A stretch of DNA of 64,000 nucleotides. It comes from Defluviitaleaceae bacterium. GTDB lineage: Bacteria; Bacillota; Clostridia; Lachnospirales; WQUN01. Made by a program: the position numbers and the translations under genes. Below, piece by piece: positions 43,632 to 52,352 of this stretch (position 1 is the stretch's first letter; every line of letters begins with the position of its first letter). Under the pieces are notes generated by a model. The model saw only the letters and a program-made list of their open reading frames with translations, did no database searches and had not been told where the DNA came from. The DNA lies in assembly GCA_009780585.1 (NCBI GenBank), contig WQZS01000004.1:62001-126000 (forward strand), in the 5' to 3' direction.

Positions 43632-45158
43632 TTGTACATTATCGAAATGCGTAACATAACCAAGCGGTTCCCGGGTATAATCGCCAACGACGACGTGACG
43701 CTTCAACTAAAAAAGGGTGAAATCCACGCGCTCTTGGGCGAAAACGGCGCGGGCAAAAGCACCCTGATGAGCGTCCTCTTCGGCTTGTACCGCCAGGAAG
43801 CGGGGGCGATATACAAAAACGGCGAGCCCGTGCAAATACAAGGCCCCAACGACGCCAACCGTTTGGGCATCGGCATGGTGCATCAGCATTTTAAGCTGGT
43901 GCATAATTTTACGGTGCTGGAAAATATCGTGCTGGGCGTGGAAACCACCAAGTCCGGCGTTTTGCAAATCAAGGAAGCCCGCGAAAAGGTGCTGGCGCTT
44001 TCCAAGAAATATTCCTTTGACATTGACATCGACAAGGAAGTGCGCCACATCAGCGTGGGGATGCAGCAGCGCGTGGAAATCCTGAAAATGCTGTACCGCG
44101 AAAACGAGATACTCATATTTGACGAACCCACGGCGGTACTGACCCCGCAGGAAATCGAAGCCCTGATGCGCACCATGCGCAACATGGCGGAGGAAGGCAA
44201 AAGCATCCTTTTCATCACGCACAAACTGGACGAAATTAAGCTGGTCGCCGACCGCTGTAGCGTACTGCGCAAGGGCAAAATGATCGGGACGATAAACGTA
44301 GCCGAAACCACCAAGGAAGAAATGAGCGAAATGATGGTAGGCCGTAAGGTACTCCTTTCGCTGGACAAGGAAGCGGCTAACCCCAAGGAAACGATCCTTT
44401 CCGTGCGCAACCTCACCAAAAAAGGCAAATCGGGCGAAAAAGGCTCCCTCAAGGACATCTCCTTCGACGTAAAGGCGGGGGAAATTCTTTGCGTAGCGGG
44501 CATCGAGGGCAACGGGCAAACCGAGCTTGTCTACGCCCTCACGGGCTTAAAAAACATAGACGGCGGGCGCGTAACCATGGAGGGCGTTGACATCACCAAG
44601 GCCAAAATTCGCAAACGCACCGAGACGGGTATCTCACACATCCCCGAGGACAGGCACCGACACGGCTTGGTGCTGGAATATTCCCTGGCGCAAAACACGA
44701 TATTGCAAACCTACTATAAACCGACGCACCAGTCGCTGGGTTTTTTAAAGGCGCGGGAAATCATCGCCTACGCCAACCGTTTGATCGAACGTTTTGACAT
44801 ACGCGCCGGGGAAGGCGCGGAAACCCCCGCCCGCGCTATGTCGGGCGGCAACCAGCAAAAGGTCATACTCGCGCGGGAAATCGACCGCGACCCCAAGCTG
44901 CTGATCGCGGTGCAACCCACCCGCGGGTTGGATGTGGGCGCCATCGAATACATCCATCGGCAATTGCTCGCCCAGCGGGATTCGGGCAAGGCGGTGCTGC
45001 TGGTTTCGCTGGAGTTGGAAGAAGTCATGAATGTATCCGACCGGATTTTGGTCATGTACGAGGGCGAAATCGTCGCCGATGTTAACCCCAAGGACACGAC
45101 GTTCCAAGAGCTGGGGCTGTACATGTCCGGCGCTAAGAGAAGCGAGGTGGCTGTATGA
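43632..45158 (+). CDS. BMP/nucleoside-type ABC importer, double ATP-binding protein
   Basis: This encodes 508 residues with two ABC domains in one chain, as in RbsA/YufO. The first has GENGAGKST, VGMQQRVEILK and ILIFDEPTAVLTPQE. The second has the degenerate P-loop GIEGNGQTEL usual for this family, MSGGNQQKVILARE and VQPTRGLDVG. TTG at 43632 is the best start because AGGGG lies eight bases upstream and no ATG fits. The stop overlaps the first permease start by four bases. Confidence 0.95.
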   Translation: MYIIEMRNITKRFPGIIANDDVTLQLKKGEIHALLGENGAGKSTLMSVLFGLYRQEAGAIYKNGEPVQIQGPNDANRLGIGMVHQHFKLVHNFTVLENIVLGVETTKSGVLQIKEAREKVLALSKKYSFDIDIDKEVRHISVGMQQRVEILKMLYRENEILIFDEPTAVLTPQEIEALMRTMRNMAEEGKSILFITHKLDEIKLVADRCSVLRKGKMIGTINVAETTKEEMSEMMVGRKVLLSLDKEAANPKETILSVRNLTKKGKSGEKGSLKDISFDVKAGEILCVAGIEGNGQTELVYALTGLKNIDGGRVTMEGVDITKAKIRKRTETGISHIPEDRHRHGLVLEYSLAQNTILQTYYKPTHQSLGFLKAREIIAYANRLIERFDIRAGEGAETPARAMSGGNQQKVILAREIDRDPKLLIAVQPTRGLDVGAIEYIHRQLLAQRDSGKAVLLVSLELEEVMNVSDRILVMYEGEIVADVNPKDTTFQELGLYMSGAKRSEVAV

Positions 45159-46255
45159 ACAGGGATGCCGTTATGAGCTTCCTTTCGTCGCTGGTGGTGC
45201 TGGCGGCGGGGTTGCTGATCGGCTTTATTATTTTGCTGGTCAGCAACGCAAGCTCGGCGTGGGAGGCTTTCCGTACGATTTTAACCTTCGGGTTCAGCGG
45301 CATACGAAATGTCGGGGACGTACTGCTGGGCGCGACGCCCATTATCATGACGGGCTTGTCCGTCGCGTTCGCGTTTAAGACGGGTTTGTTCAACATCGGC
45401 GCGACGGGGCAATTCGCCTTCGGCGGGCTGACGGCGATATTGATCGGGCACAACTTTACGGGTATGCCGGACGGGCTGCGCATCGTGTTCGCGTTGGCGG
45501 CGGCTACCGCGGCGGGCGCGTTGTGGGGTGCCATCCCGGGGCTGCTTAAGGCTTTCCGCAATGTACATGAAGTCATATCGTGCATCATGACCAACTACAT
45601 CGGTATGTTTTTGGTTACGTTTTTGATTGACCGTTACGCCTTTAACCCGGCTGTCGGAAAAAGTTTGGCGCTCCCCGAAGGAAGCAACCTGCCCACGCTG
45701 GGCTTTGAGCACATCTTCCGCGAAGAATTCCTCCCCGGCTTTTACCGTGTGTCACGGGTCAACGCGGGGATATTGATCGCCATTATCGCCGCGGTCATTA
45801 TTTACATCATATTGGAGAAAACAACCTTCGGTTATGAATTGAAAGCCTGTGGTTTTAACAAGGACGCCGCGAAGTACGCCGGTATCAACCAAAACCGCAA
45901 CATCGTCGCTTCCATGATGATTTCCGGCGCGTTGGCGGGCTTGGGCGGCGCGTTGCTGTACACAAGCGGCACGGAAGCCATGGGCGCGTCCAACGTACTG
46001 CTCCCTTACGGGTTTACAGGCATATCCGTGGCGTTTTTGGGTTTGAATCATCCCATCGGCATCATCTTTAGCGGTTCGCTGGTGTCCTACCTTTTCCTCG
46101 GGGGGGCGCGTACGCAGGTGATGGGCTTTTCCATTGAAGTAGTGGAAATCGTCATCTCCGTTATCATCTATTTCTGCGCCTTCGTCTTTTTGGTGAAAAC
46201 GTTCTTGGGCAAGCATATCGGCAAATTGCTTCGGTTTAAGGGGGATAACGCATGA
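45155..46255 (+). CDS. BMP/nucleoside-type ABC importer permease 1
   Basis: This encodes 366 residues with eight to ten hydrophobic helices and the BPD_transp_2 signature, including NIGATGQFAFGG, EVISCIMTNYIG and the EAA-like MISGALAGLGGALLYTSG. It is YufP/NupP-like. Both ends overlap their neighbours by four bases, so the membrane subunits are translated together. Confidence 0.93.
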   Translation: MNRDAVMSFLSSLVVLAAGLLIGFIILLVSNASSAWEAFRTILTFGFSGIRNVGDVLLGATPIIMTGLSVAFAFKTGLFNIGATGQFAFGGLTAILIGHNFTGMPDGLRIVFALAAATAAGALWGAIPGLLKAFRNVHEVISCIMTNYIGMFLVTFLIDRYAFNPAVGKSLALPEGSNLPTLGFEHIFREEFLPGFYRVSRVNAGILIAIIAAVIIYIILEKTTFGYELKACGFNKDAAKYAGINQNRNIVASMMISGALAGLGGALLYTSGTEAMGASNVLLPYGFTGISVAFLGLNHPIGIIFSGSLVSYLFLGGARTQVMGFSIEVVEIVISVIIYFCAFVFLVKTFLGKHIGKLLRFKGDNA

Positions 46256-47229
46256 ACATGGCGATTTTTTACAGCATCATGCATTGGGCTGTATATATTA
46301 TGATTCCGCTGATCGTCGTATCGCTGGGCGGGATGTTCTCCGAAAAGAGCGGCGTGGTCAACATCGCGCTGGAGGGCAAGATGATCATGGGCGCGTTCGC
46401 CGGTACGATGTTTATGTACTATGTGCAGAACGTATGGCAAATCGCCATGTCGCCTTGGCTGTTGCTTATATGCACGCTGATTATCGCCACGGCTACGGGT
46501 ATCGTCGTCAGCCTCGCCCATGCCTACGCGTCCATCAACCTCCGCGCGAACCAAGTAATCAGCGGCATCGCGATCAACATGTTCGCCGTGGCGTTTGCGA
46601 TATACACGGCGCGCGCCCTAACCACCGCCGGATCACAGCACATCCATTACAGGAATGTATTCCGTATCGATAACGTGCCGCTGTTACACCGGATCCCCAT
46701 CCTCGGCCCCATGTTGTTCCAAAACACGTATTTTACGTCATTGCTGGGAATCATTATTTTGGCGGTATCGGCGTTTGTTCTATATAAAACGAAATTCGGG
46801 CTGCGCCTGCGCGCGTGCGGCGAGCATCCGCAAGCGGCGGATAGCGTAGGCGTAAGCGTAACAAAGATGCGTTATGCCGGGGTGATCCTTTCCGGTGCGC
46901 TGGCGGGCATGGGCGGCATATTATATATCGTACCCATCGCGTCGGCGTTTTCGGGCAGCGTAGCGGGTTACGGCTTCCTTGCGCTGGCAGTATTGATCTT
47001 CGGCGCGTGGAAGCCCCAGCGTATACTGTTCGCGGCGTTTTTCTTCGGGCTTATGCTTTCGATTGCGTCGCAATTTTCGGCGATACCGTTCCTGCGGGAC
47101 TTGGGCATACACGCCAATTTCTTCCGTATGACGCCGTACGTCGCGACGCTGATCGTCCTCGCTTTTACTTCCAAGAACACAGCCGCGCCCAAAGCCGTCG
47201 GCCAACCGTATGACAAAGGCGGAAGATAA
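46252..47229 (+). CDS. BMP/nucleoside-type ABC importer permease 2
   Basis: This encodes 325 residues with about nine membrane helices. GGMFSEKSGVVNIALEGKMI near the start and VILSGALAGMGGILYI near the end are standard for the second permease (YufQ/NupQ-like) of this family. uxuA follows after only 27 bp with no terminator between, so the importer and uronate genes are probably one transcript. Confidence 0.93.
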   Translation: MNMAIFYSIMHWAVYIMIPLIVVSLGGMFSEKSGVVNIALEGKMIMGAFAGTMFMYYVQNVWQIAMSPWLLLICTLIIATATGIVVSLAHAYASINLRANQVISGIAINMFAVAFAIYTARALTTAGSQHIHYRNVFRIDNVPLLHRIPILGPMLFQNTYFTSLLGIIILAVSAFVLYKTKFGLRLRACGEHPQAADSVGVSVTKMRYAGVILSGALAGMGGILYIVPIASAFSGSVAGYGFLALAVLIFGAWKPQRILFAAFFFGLMLSIASQFSAIPFLRDLGIHANFFRMTPYVATLIVLAFTSKNTAAPKAVGQPYDKGGR

Positions 47230-47256
47230 TATTTCAAACCCAAGGGAGCTATTTAT

Positions 47257-48342
47257 ATGAAAATGACATTCCGCTGGTTCGGAGCCGGGCACGATCCGGT
47301 AAAACTGCGCGATATTAAACAGATACCGGGCATGACGGGGGTGGTCACATCGCTGCTCGACATCCCCGCGGGTGAAGCGTGGCCGATGACGCGCATCATG
47401 GCGGCGAAGGCGGAAGTCGCCAAAGCAGGCCTCGAAATGGAAGTCATCGAAAGCGTCAATATCCACGAGGACATCAAGCTGGGCGCCCCCGGGCGCGACG
47501 AAAAGATCGAAAATTACATCACCACAATCGAACGCCTGGGGCACGTCGGCGTGAAGTGCATTTGTTATAACATGATGCCCGTGCTGGACTGGGCGCGGTC
47601 CCATTTGTATTACGATTTACCCGATGGGTCCAATACGATGCGGTATCAAGCGGATTTTATCGCCTCGACCACACCCGAGGAGCTTGCCGCGCGTTACGCC
47701 AAGGAATCCGAAGCCTACGAAATGCCGGGCTGGGAGCCCGAACGCATGAAGCATATCCGCAAATACCTGGAGGCGTACGCAAGCCTGACCGAGGACGACT
47801 TCTACGCGAACATGAAATACTTCCTGGACGCTGTCATCCCCTGTGCGGAAAAAGCGAATATCTTAATGGGTGTACACCCCGACGACCCGCCGCAGCCGAT
47901 CTTCGGCTTACCGAAGCTGATCATCAGCCGCGAAAACCTGCGGCGTTATTTGGATTTGAACCCGAGTAAAAATAACGGGTTAACGCTGTGTACGGGTTCG
48001 CTGGGGGCAAGCAAGGCTAACGACGTACCCGCGCTGATACGCGAATTTGGCGCGGAGGGGCGTATACACTTCGCCCATGTGCGTAATTTGCGCTTCGAAA
48101 ATGAAACGGACTTCTACGAATCCGCGCACTATTCGCCCTGCGGGTCGCTGGATATATACGCGATCATGAAAGCGTTCCACGACATCGGCTTTAACGGATG
48201 GATAAGGCCCGACCACGGCCGCATGATTTGGGACGAAACGACCAAGAAAGGCCGCCCGGGCTACGGCCTGTATGACCGCGCGTTGGGCGCGAATTATCTG
48301 CTGGGCCTATGGGAAGCGATCAGCCGCGGGGGTGAAGCGTGA
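47257..48342 (+). CDS. uxuA: Mannonate dehydratase UxuA
   Basis: This encodes 361 residues, starting MKMTFRWFGAGHDPVKLRDI. Family motifs are GVHPDDPP, GLTLCTGSLGA, IHFAHVRNL and WIRPDHGRMIWDE, which carry the metal-binding and catalytic His, Cys and Asp residues. It dehydrates D-mannonate to 2-keto-3-deoxygluconate in glucuronate breakdown. It is followed with a one-base overlap by fructuronate reductase, the preceding step of the pathway. Confidence 0.96.
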   Translation: MKMTFRWFGAGHDPVKLRDIKQIPGMTGVVTSLLDIPAGEAWPMTRIMAAKAEVAKAGLEMEVIESVNIHEDIKLGAPGRDEKIENYITTIERLGHVGVKCICYNMMPVLDWARSHLYYDLPDGSNTMRYQADFIASTTPEELAARYAKESEAYEMPGWEPERMKHIRKYLEAYASLTEDDFYANMKYFLDAVIPCAEKANILMGVHPDDPPQPIFGLPKLIISRENLRRYLDLNPSKNNGLTLCTGSLGASKANDVPALIREFGAEGRIHFAHVRNLRFENETDFYESAHYSPCGSLDIYAIMKAFHDIGFNGWIRPDHGRMIWDETTKKGRPGYGLYDRALGANYLLGLWEAISRGGEA

Positions 48343-50024
48343 TGCGCGGGGAGAGTGGGAGCGCTCCCGCTCCTTTAACCGGCTTTCAACCGGGACAGAC
48401 GAAGCCGCTCACCGGTACCGGTACCACGCCTGCTCACACATGGCTCCACCTTGGCGCGGGGAATATCTTCCGTATCTTCCTTGCCGCGTTGCAACAGGAT
48501 TTAATTAACGCGGGTGACGCAGACGATGCGGGTGATGCGAAAGACGCGAATGAAGCGAACGGTACACTAGCCGTGTGCGAATGTTTTGACGAGGAAATCA
48601 TCCCCACGGTATTCACGCCGTATGACAATGAAGTGATGGCTGTTACGCTGCACGCAAGCGGCGGCATCGAAAAGCGCAGGATTACAAGCATAGCGGAAGC
48701 CTTCGGGCGCGATAAAGAAAGGCTGGCGGAAGTCGTTTCGCACCCCGATTTACAAATGGTGAGCCTGACCATTACCGAAAAAGGGTACGCGGTAACTTCT
48801 GCCCTAGTAGGGCACAAGTTGGAAAACGTCGAAACCACGCTCGAATGTCTCACTGCCGCGCTGTATGCGCGCTTTAACAACGGCGCGAAGCCGCTCGCGC
48901 TCGTAGCCATGGACAACTTCGCGGCGAACGGCGACGTTTTAAAAAACGCGGTTACCACCATCGCAAGGGTATGGCGCGATAACGGGAGCGTTCCCGAAGT
49001 CTTTGTTTCTTACGTTTCGGCGCTTGCGTACCCATGGACGATGATCGACAAGATCACCCCGCACCCTTCCGAGGCCGTGGCGAAGATGTTGGCCGAAGTG
49101 GGCTTTACCCATACGGCGATTACCAAAACGAAAAAAGGCACGTTTATCGCGCCCTTCGTCAATGCCGAAGCCAGCCAATACCTCGTAATGGAGGATCGCT
49201 TCCCCAACGGCAAGCCCCCGTTCGAAAAGCTCAAATCGGCGGGCGTTTACCTCACCGACCGCGAAACCGTACGCAAGGTCGATCACATGAAGGTTTGCGC
49301 TTGTTTGAATCCCTTGCATACGATATTGGGCGTGTGCGGCATGTTGCTGGGTTATCCTACGATCGCCGCTTGTATGCGGGACCCGCGTTTGGTTGCTTTC
49401 GTGCGCAAGGCTGCCAACGAAGCGCTGCCTGCGGTTGCGCATCCCGGCATTATTGATCCGCGGGCTTTTTTGGAAGAGGTTTTGACCGTACGGTTCCCTA
49501 ATCCTTTTATTCCTGATACGCCCGCGCGTATTGTTACCGATTGCTCGCAGAAGATACCGATACGTTTTGGGCAGACTTTGAAGGCTTTGTATGAAACGGG
49601 AGTTAATGGAGCGGAAGTTGACGAAACGAGAGTTGACGGGACGGGGGGCGCAAGGGGGTTGCGCTCACTTGAAGGCGAAGTCGCTCGCTGCAACCCCCTT
49701 GCGCCCCCCTTGCCAAGTCCCCGGACAGTACCAAGCCCGGAAGCGATACCGCTTCTCATCGCGTTGTGGCTGCGGTATCGTTTGGGGTGGGCTGACGACG
49801 GCGCAAGGTTGACCCTTGCTCCGGATCCGCTGGTACCGGAAAAAATTGCCGCGCTGGAGGGATTGCCCTTTGGCACGGCGGTGGATTTGAAAGAAATATT
49901 AAAGGACGAAAAGCAATTTGGCGTGGACTTGTACCAAGTGGGGCTTGGTGAACGGATAGAGGGGTTGTTTGCGGAAGCGGCGAAAGGACCTGGTGCGGTA
50001 GAGGGGATGTTGCAAAGGATTTGA
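48342..50024 (+). CDS. uxuB: Fructuronate reductase / mannitol dehydrogenase family protein UxuB
   Basis: This encodes 560 residues, about 30-60 longer than usual. The ATG at 48342 is nine bases after GGGGG and overlaps the uxuA stop. It has the NAD-binding opening (WLHLGAGNIFRIFLAAL), VSLTITEKGY, AMDNFAANGDVLKNAV and DRFPNGKPPFEKL. It reduces D-fructuronate to D-mannonate. Three parts look inserted: a Pro/Thr-rich N-terminus, an Asp-Ala repeat (GDADDAGDAKDANEAN, about residues 60-75) and, near residues 434-456, a stretch encoded by a strong inverted repeat. A 27-bp palindrome encodes part of TSALVGHKL. All are in frame. Confidence 0.9.
   Translation: MRGESGSAPAPLTGFQPGQTKPLTGTGTTPAHTWLHLGAGNIFRIFLAALQQDLINAGDADDAGDAKDANEANGTLAVCECFDEEIIPTVFTPYDNEVMAVTLHASGGIEKRRITSIAEAFGRDKERLAEVVSHPDLQMVSLTITEKGYAVTSALVGHKLENVETTLECLTAALYARFNNGAKPLALVAMDNFAANGDVLKNAVTTIARVWRDNGSVPEVFVSYVSALAYPWTMIDKITPHPSEAVAKMLAEVGFTHTAITKTKKGTFIAPFVNAEASQYLVMEDRFPNGKPPFEKLKSAGVYLTDRETVRKVDHMKVCACLNPLHTILGVCGMLLGYPTIAACMRDPRLVAFVRKAANEALPAVAHPGIIDPRAFLEEVLTVRFPNPFIPDTPARIVTDCSQKIPIRFGQTLKALYETGVNGAEVDETRVDGTGGARGLRSLEGEVARCNPLAPPLPSPRTVPSPEAIPLLIALWLRYRLGWADDGARLTLAPDPLVPEKIAALEGLPFGTAVDLKEILKDEKQFGVDLYQVGLGERIEGLFAEAAKGPGAVEGMLQRI
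48794..48820. repeat. 27-bp palindrome inside uxuB
   Basis: The ends are AACTTCTGCCCT and AGGGCACAAGTT. It is near-identical to the intergenic copy at 31977-32003. It starts at the third base of a codon, a different frame from the copies in rsmE and the desulfurase. Confidence 0.8.
49643..49709. repeat. Inverted repeat embedded in uxuB
   Basis: A 20-bp arm (49643-49662, starting GGGGGGCGCAAGG) is matched perfectly by its complement at 49690-49709, with a 27-base loop. The reading frame continues through it as a Gly/Arg/Leu/Pro-rich segment absent from usual UxuB proteins. Confidence 0.85.
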
Positions 50025-50047
50025 TTTTGTATACCGCTGGGGTTGCG

Positions 50048-50506
50048 TTAAACAATCACACCCTTTTTTAGGATTATATTTGCGTACAGCGCCGTTTCGC
50101 TTGTGGTTACGGCGGCGTACGCTTCCCGCGCGCGGGCGTAGAAGGCATGGCGTTCGATAGCTGTGTCCCTTACGCCCGTTTTTTCGTGTCGGGCGATGAT
50201 GGTACGGTATTCGCTCCAAATGGTAGGTTCATATGCTTTCCCATTATTATGGAGAGCCATGTTTTCGTCGCCGTCCACTACGGCCATAAAAATTATGGGG
50301 GTTTCCACATAGGTATCCAGCGGCATAAATTGCATGATCGCGTCCAACAATTGGGGGATGCCTTGGCCGTCGCAGCGGATAACGCGCTTGGGGTGGCCTG
50401 AACGCGGGTAGTTGCCGTCGGCCAGAAGCAGTTCGTCGCCGTGGCCCATTTCCATTAGGACTTTTAGCAATTCGGGGGTTAGAATCGGGGGGATTCCCTT
50501 TAGCAT
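50048..50506 (-). CDS. RbsD/FucU family sugar mutarotase
   Basis: This encodes 152 residues from the ATG at 50506, six bases after AGGAG. MLKGIPPILTPELLKVLMEM, then GHGDELLLADGNYP, then a C-terminal ALYANIILKKGVI are typical of FucU. These proteins interconvert anomers of fucose or ribose so that kinases or isomerases can act. It converges on uxuB and probably supports the same sugar-acid pathway or importer, by position only. Confidence 0.9.
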   Translation of the reverse strand: MLKGIPPILTPELLKVLMEMGHGDELLLADGNYPRSGHPKRVIRCDGQGIPQLLDAIMQFMPLDTYVETPIIFMAVVDGDENMALHNNGKAYEPTIWSEYRTIIARHEKTGVRDTAIERHAFYARAREAYAAVTTSETALYANIILKKGVIV

Positions 50507-50587
50507 ATCAGTCTCCTTTTTATACGGAATCCGGTTGAACACCCGCTATTTTCGGCTCGGGTAAGACCGTTATTCATTGATTTTGCT

Positions 50588-50797
50588 TTACGCGCTTTTT
50601 AACGTGCGTTTGGTGTGTACTACTTTCAAGATAATCGCGGCTACGCCGATCGCGCCGACGGCGGCCAGGGTGGAGTTGCGTACCTTTCGCTTGCGGGCGA
50701 TGGCGTGATAATCCGCGCTTTCCGCTTCTTCTAAAAAGAAGTCGTGGATGTTTTCGATACAATTTAGCAGGTGCATGGCGGAGATTTGGATGATCAT
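50588..50797 (-). CDS. Small single-pass membrane protein behind an ECF sigma factor
   Basis: This encodes 69 residues and is not recognised. An N-terminal amphipathic stretch (HLLNCIENIHDFFLEEAESA) and a basic patch (ARKRKVRN) precede one membrane segment (STLAAVGAIGVAAIILKVV) and a short basic tail. Its ATG overlaps the sigma factor stop by four bases. The position is where an anti-sigma factor is expected, and a cytoplasmic helix plus membrane anchor would fit, but no known anti-sigma motif is visible. Confidence 0.7.
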   Translation of the reverse strand: MIIQISAMHLLNCIENIHDFFLEEAESADYHAIARKRKVRNSTLAAVGAIGVAAIILKVVHTKRTLKSA

Positions 50798-51360
50798 AGG
50801 GTAATCCCTTCCTTTTCCAAGTGGGCGCGCAGTTTTTTGCGCAGCCTGAACAATGTTGACTTAATTTTATTTTCGTTCATTTTCAAACGTGTGGAGATGC
50901 CGACGATGCTTTCCCCGTGGAAGTAACGCAGGACGAACATGATGCGTGCCGTTTTGTCCGCTTTGGCAAGGTACGTGTTGATGGCCGCCGTCGTTTCGGC
51001 GGAATTCTGCGTCTTTTCGATTGAATCGGCCGAAGGGACGGATTCCTCCAGCTCGCCGAGCAGCAGCGTTACCTCGCCGCCGCCGCGCTTTGCGGCGTTC
51101 CGTTCCTCCCAGCGGTTTAGCGAACGGTTGCGGGTAATCTTTGAAAGGTACGCGCCCAACATTTGCGGGCGGTTGGGCGGTATGCTCCCCCATGCCTTTA
51201 ATAAGGCGTCGTTGACACATTCTTCCGCGTCCTCATTGGAGCGCAGGATGTTACGGGCCGTCATAAACAACCGTTTGCCGTACTTGCGCTTCGCTTCCTC
51301 TATAGCCGCCTCGTCCCGCTCGAAGAACAAATCCAGTATCGTGCCGTCGTCCAAGCCCAT
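50794..51360 (-). CDS. RNA polymerase sigma factor, ECF type
   Basis: This encodes 188 residues from the ATG at 51360; a GTG directly before it is an alternative, and the ribosome site (AAAGGG) is close to both. Region 2 includes NILRSNEDAEECVNDALLKA and the WGSIPPNRPQMLGAYLSKIT helix. Region 4 includes HGESIVGISTRLKMNENKIK and STLFRLRKKLR. It is followed by a small membrane protein. No target promoter motif can be set from one locus. Confidence 0.9.
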   Translation of the reverse strand: MGLDDGTILDLFFERDEAAIEEAKRKYGKRLFMTARNILRSNEDAEECVNDALLKAWGSIPPNRPQMLGAYLSKITRNRSLNRWEERNAAKRGGGEVTLLLGELEESVPSADSIEKTQNSAETTAAINTYLAKADKTARIMFVLRYFHGESIVGISTRLKMNENKIKSTLFRLRKKLRAHLEKEGITL

Positions 51361-51467
51361 CACCCTTTATAATCAATTAAACCGTAATTTCCCATTAACG
51401 TTGCGCAACGCGCCGCGCTTCTTTCCTGTTTCGGTAAGTATAGCACACAAAAACAGGAGGGCTTCAC

Positions 51468-52298
51468 ATGTTTAAAATCATTTCGGACGCGGCTTGTGAT
51501 TTTACCGCCGCGCAAGCAAGGGAACACGGGGTGGATACCGTACCGTTTTATGTCACGGAGGAAAACGGCATGAAAAAAACGTCCCAACCCAATCCGCAGG
51601 ATTACGTCGATGCGCTGACACCGTACTTGGTAAAGGGGGAGGATATTTTGCTCCTCACGATTTCTTCCAAATTGAGCGGTTCTTATAACAGCGCGGTTTT
51701 GGCCGCGGAAATGCTCGCGGAGGATTACCCCGGGCGTACCGTTACCGTGCTCGATTCCCTCAGCGGGAGCGTCGGTCAAGGGTTGATACTGCGTGAAATC
51801 ATAGACATGCGCGATAACGGCTTTTCCCTGCGCGATACGGCGCGGCTCGCCGCCGAGGTGATAAAAAGCACGCGGGTATACTTTACGGTGGAAAGCCTTG
51901 ACCACTTGCGGCGGGGCGGGCGCATCAATTTTACGAAGGCTTTCGTCGGCGGGATTTTGGGCTTGCGCCCTGTACTGCATATAATCGACGGGGCGGTGCT
52001 TCCGCTGGCGACCGTACGCGGTAAAAGGAACATCTTCGATTTAATCGGCAAAAAGTCATCGTCGGATATCAAAACCGATAAAGGGGATTACCGCTTCAGC
52101 GTCGGCCATGTACAGAACGAAACCGACGCCCTCGCGCTTAACGTGTCGTTATCGGGCGGATGGGGTATCGCCGTCCTTAACCCGTCGGTGGTAGTGGGCG
52201 CGGTTATCAGCACCCACACGGGCCCGGGCGCGTTGGCGTTCGCGTATTGCAAAAAATATTCGGCTTGCGCGGCGATTCCATTGGAAGAAGCGGCGTAG
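51468..52298 (+). CDS. DegV family protein
   Basis: This encodes 276 residues, opening MFKIISDAACDFTAAQAREH. SSKLSGSYNSAVLAAEM and VYFTVESLDHLRRGGRINFT are DegV family marks, and the end has VVVGAVISTHTGPGALAFAY. DegV/FakB-type proteins bind a fatty acid for presentation to the FakA kinase; the ligand here is assumed from the family. ACAGGAGGG lies just before the ATG. It is divergent from the sigma factor gene, and malQ follows in the same direction 54 bp later. Confidence 0.95.
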   Translation: MFKIISDAACDFTAAQAREHGVDTVPFYVTEENGMKKTSQPNPQDYVDALTPYLVKGEDILLLTISSKLSGSYNSAVLAAEMLAEDYPGRTVTVLDSLSGSVGQGLILREIIDMRDNGFSLRDTARLAAEVIKSTRVYFTVESLDHLRRGGRINFTKAFVGGILGLRPVLHIIDGAVLPLATVRGKRNIFDLIGKKSSSDIKTDKGDYRFSVGHVQNETDALALNVSLSGGWGIAVLNPSVVVGAVISTHTGPGALAFAYCKKYSACAAIPLEEAA

Positions 52299-52352
52299 TT
52301 GTGGTAAACTGCCTAAAAATTGGAAATTGTTCCGATAAGGGGAGTTAACCGT

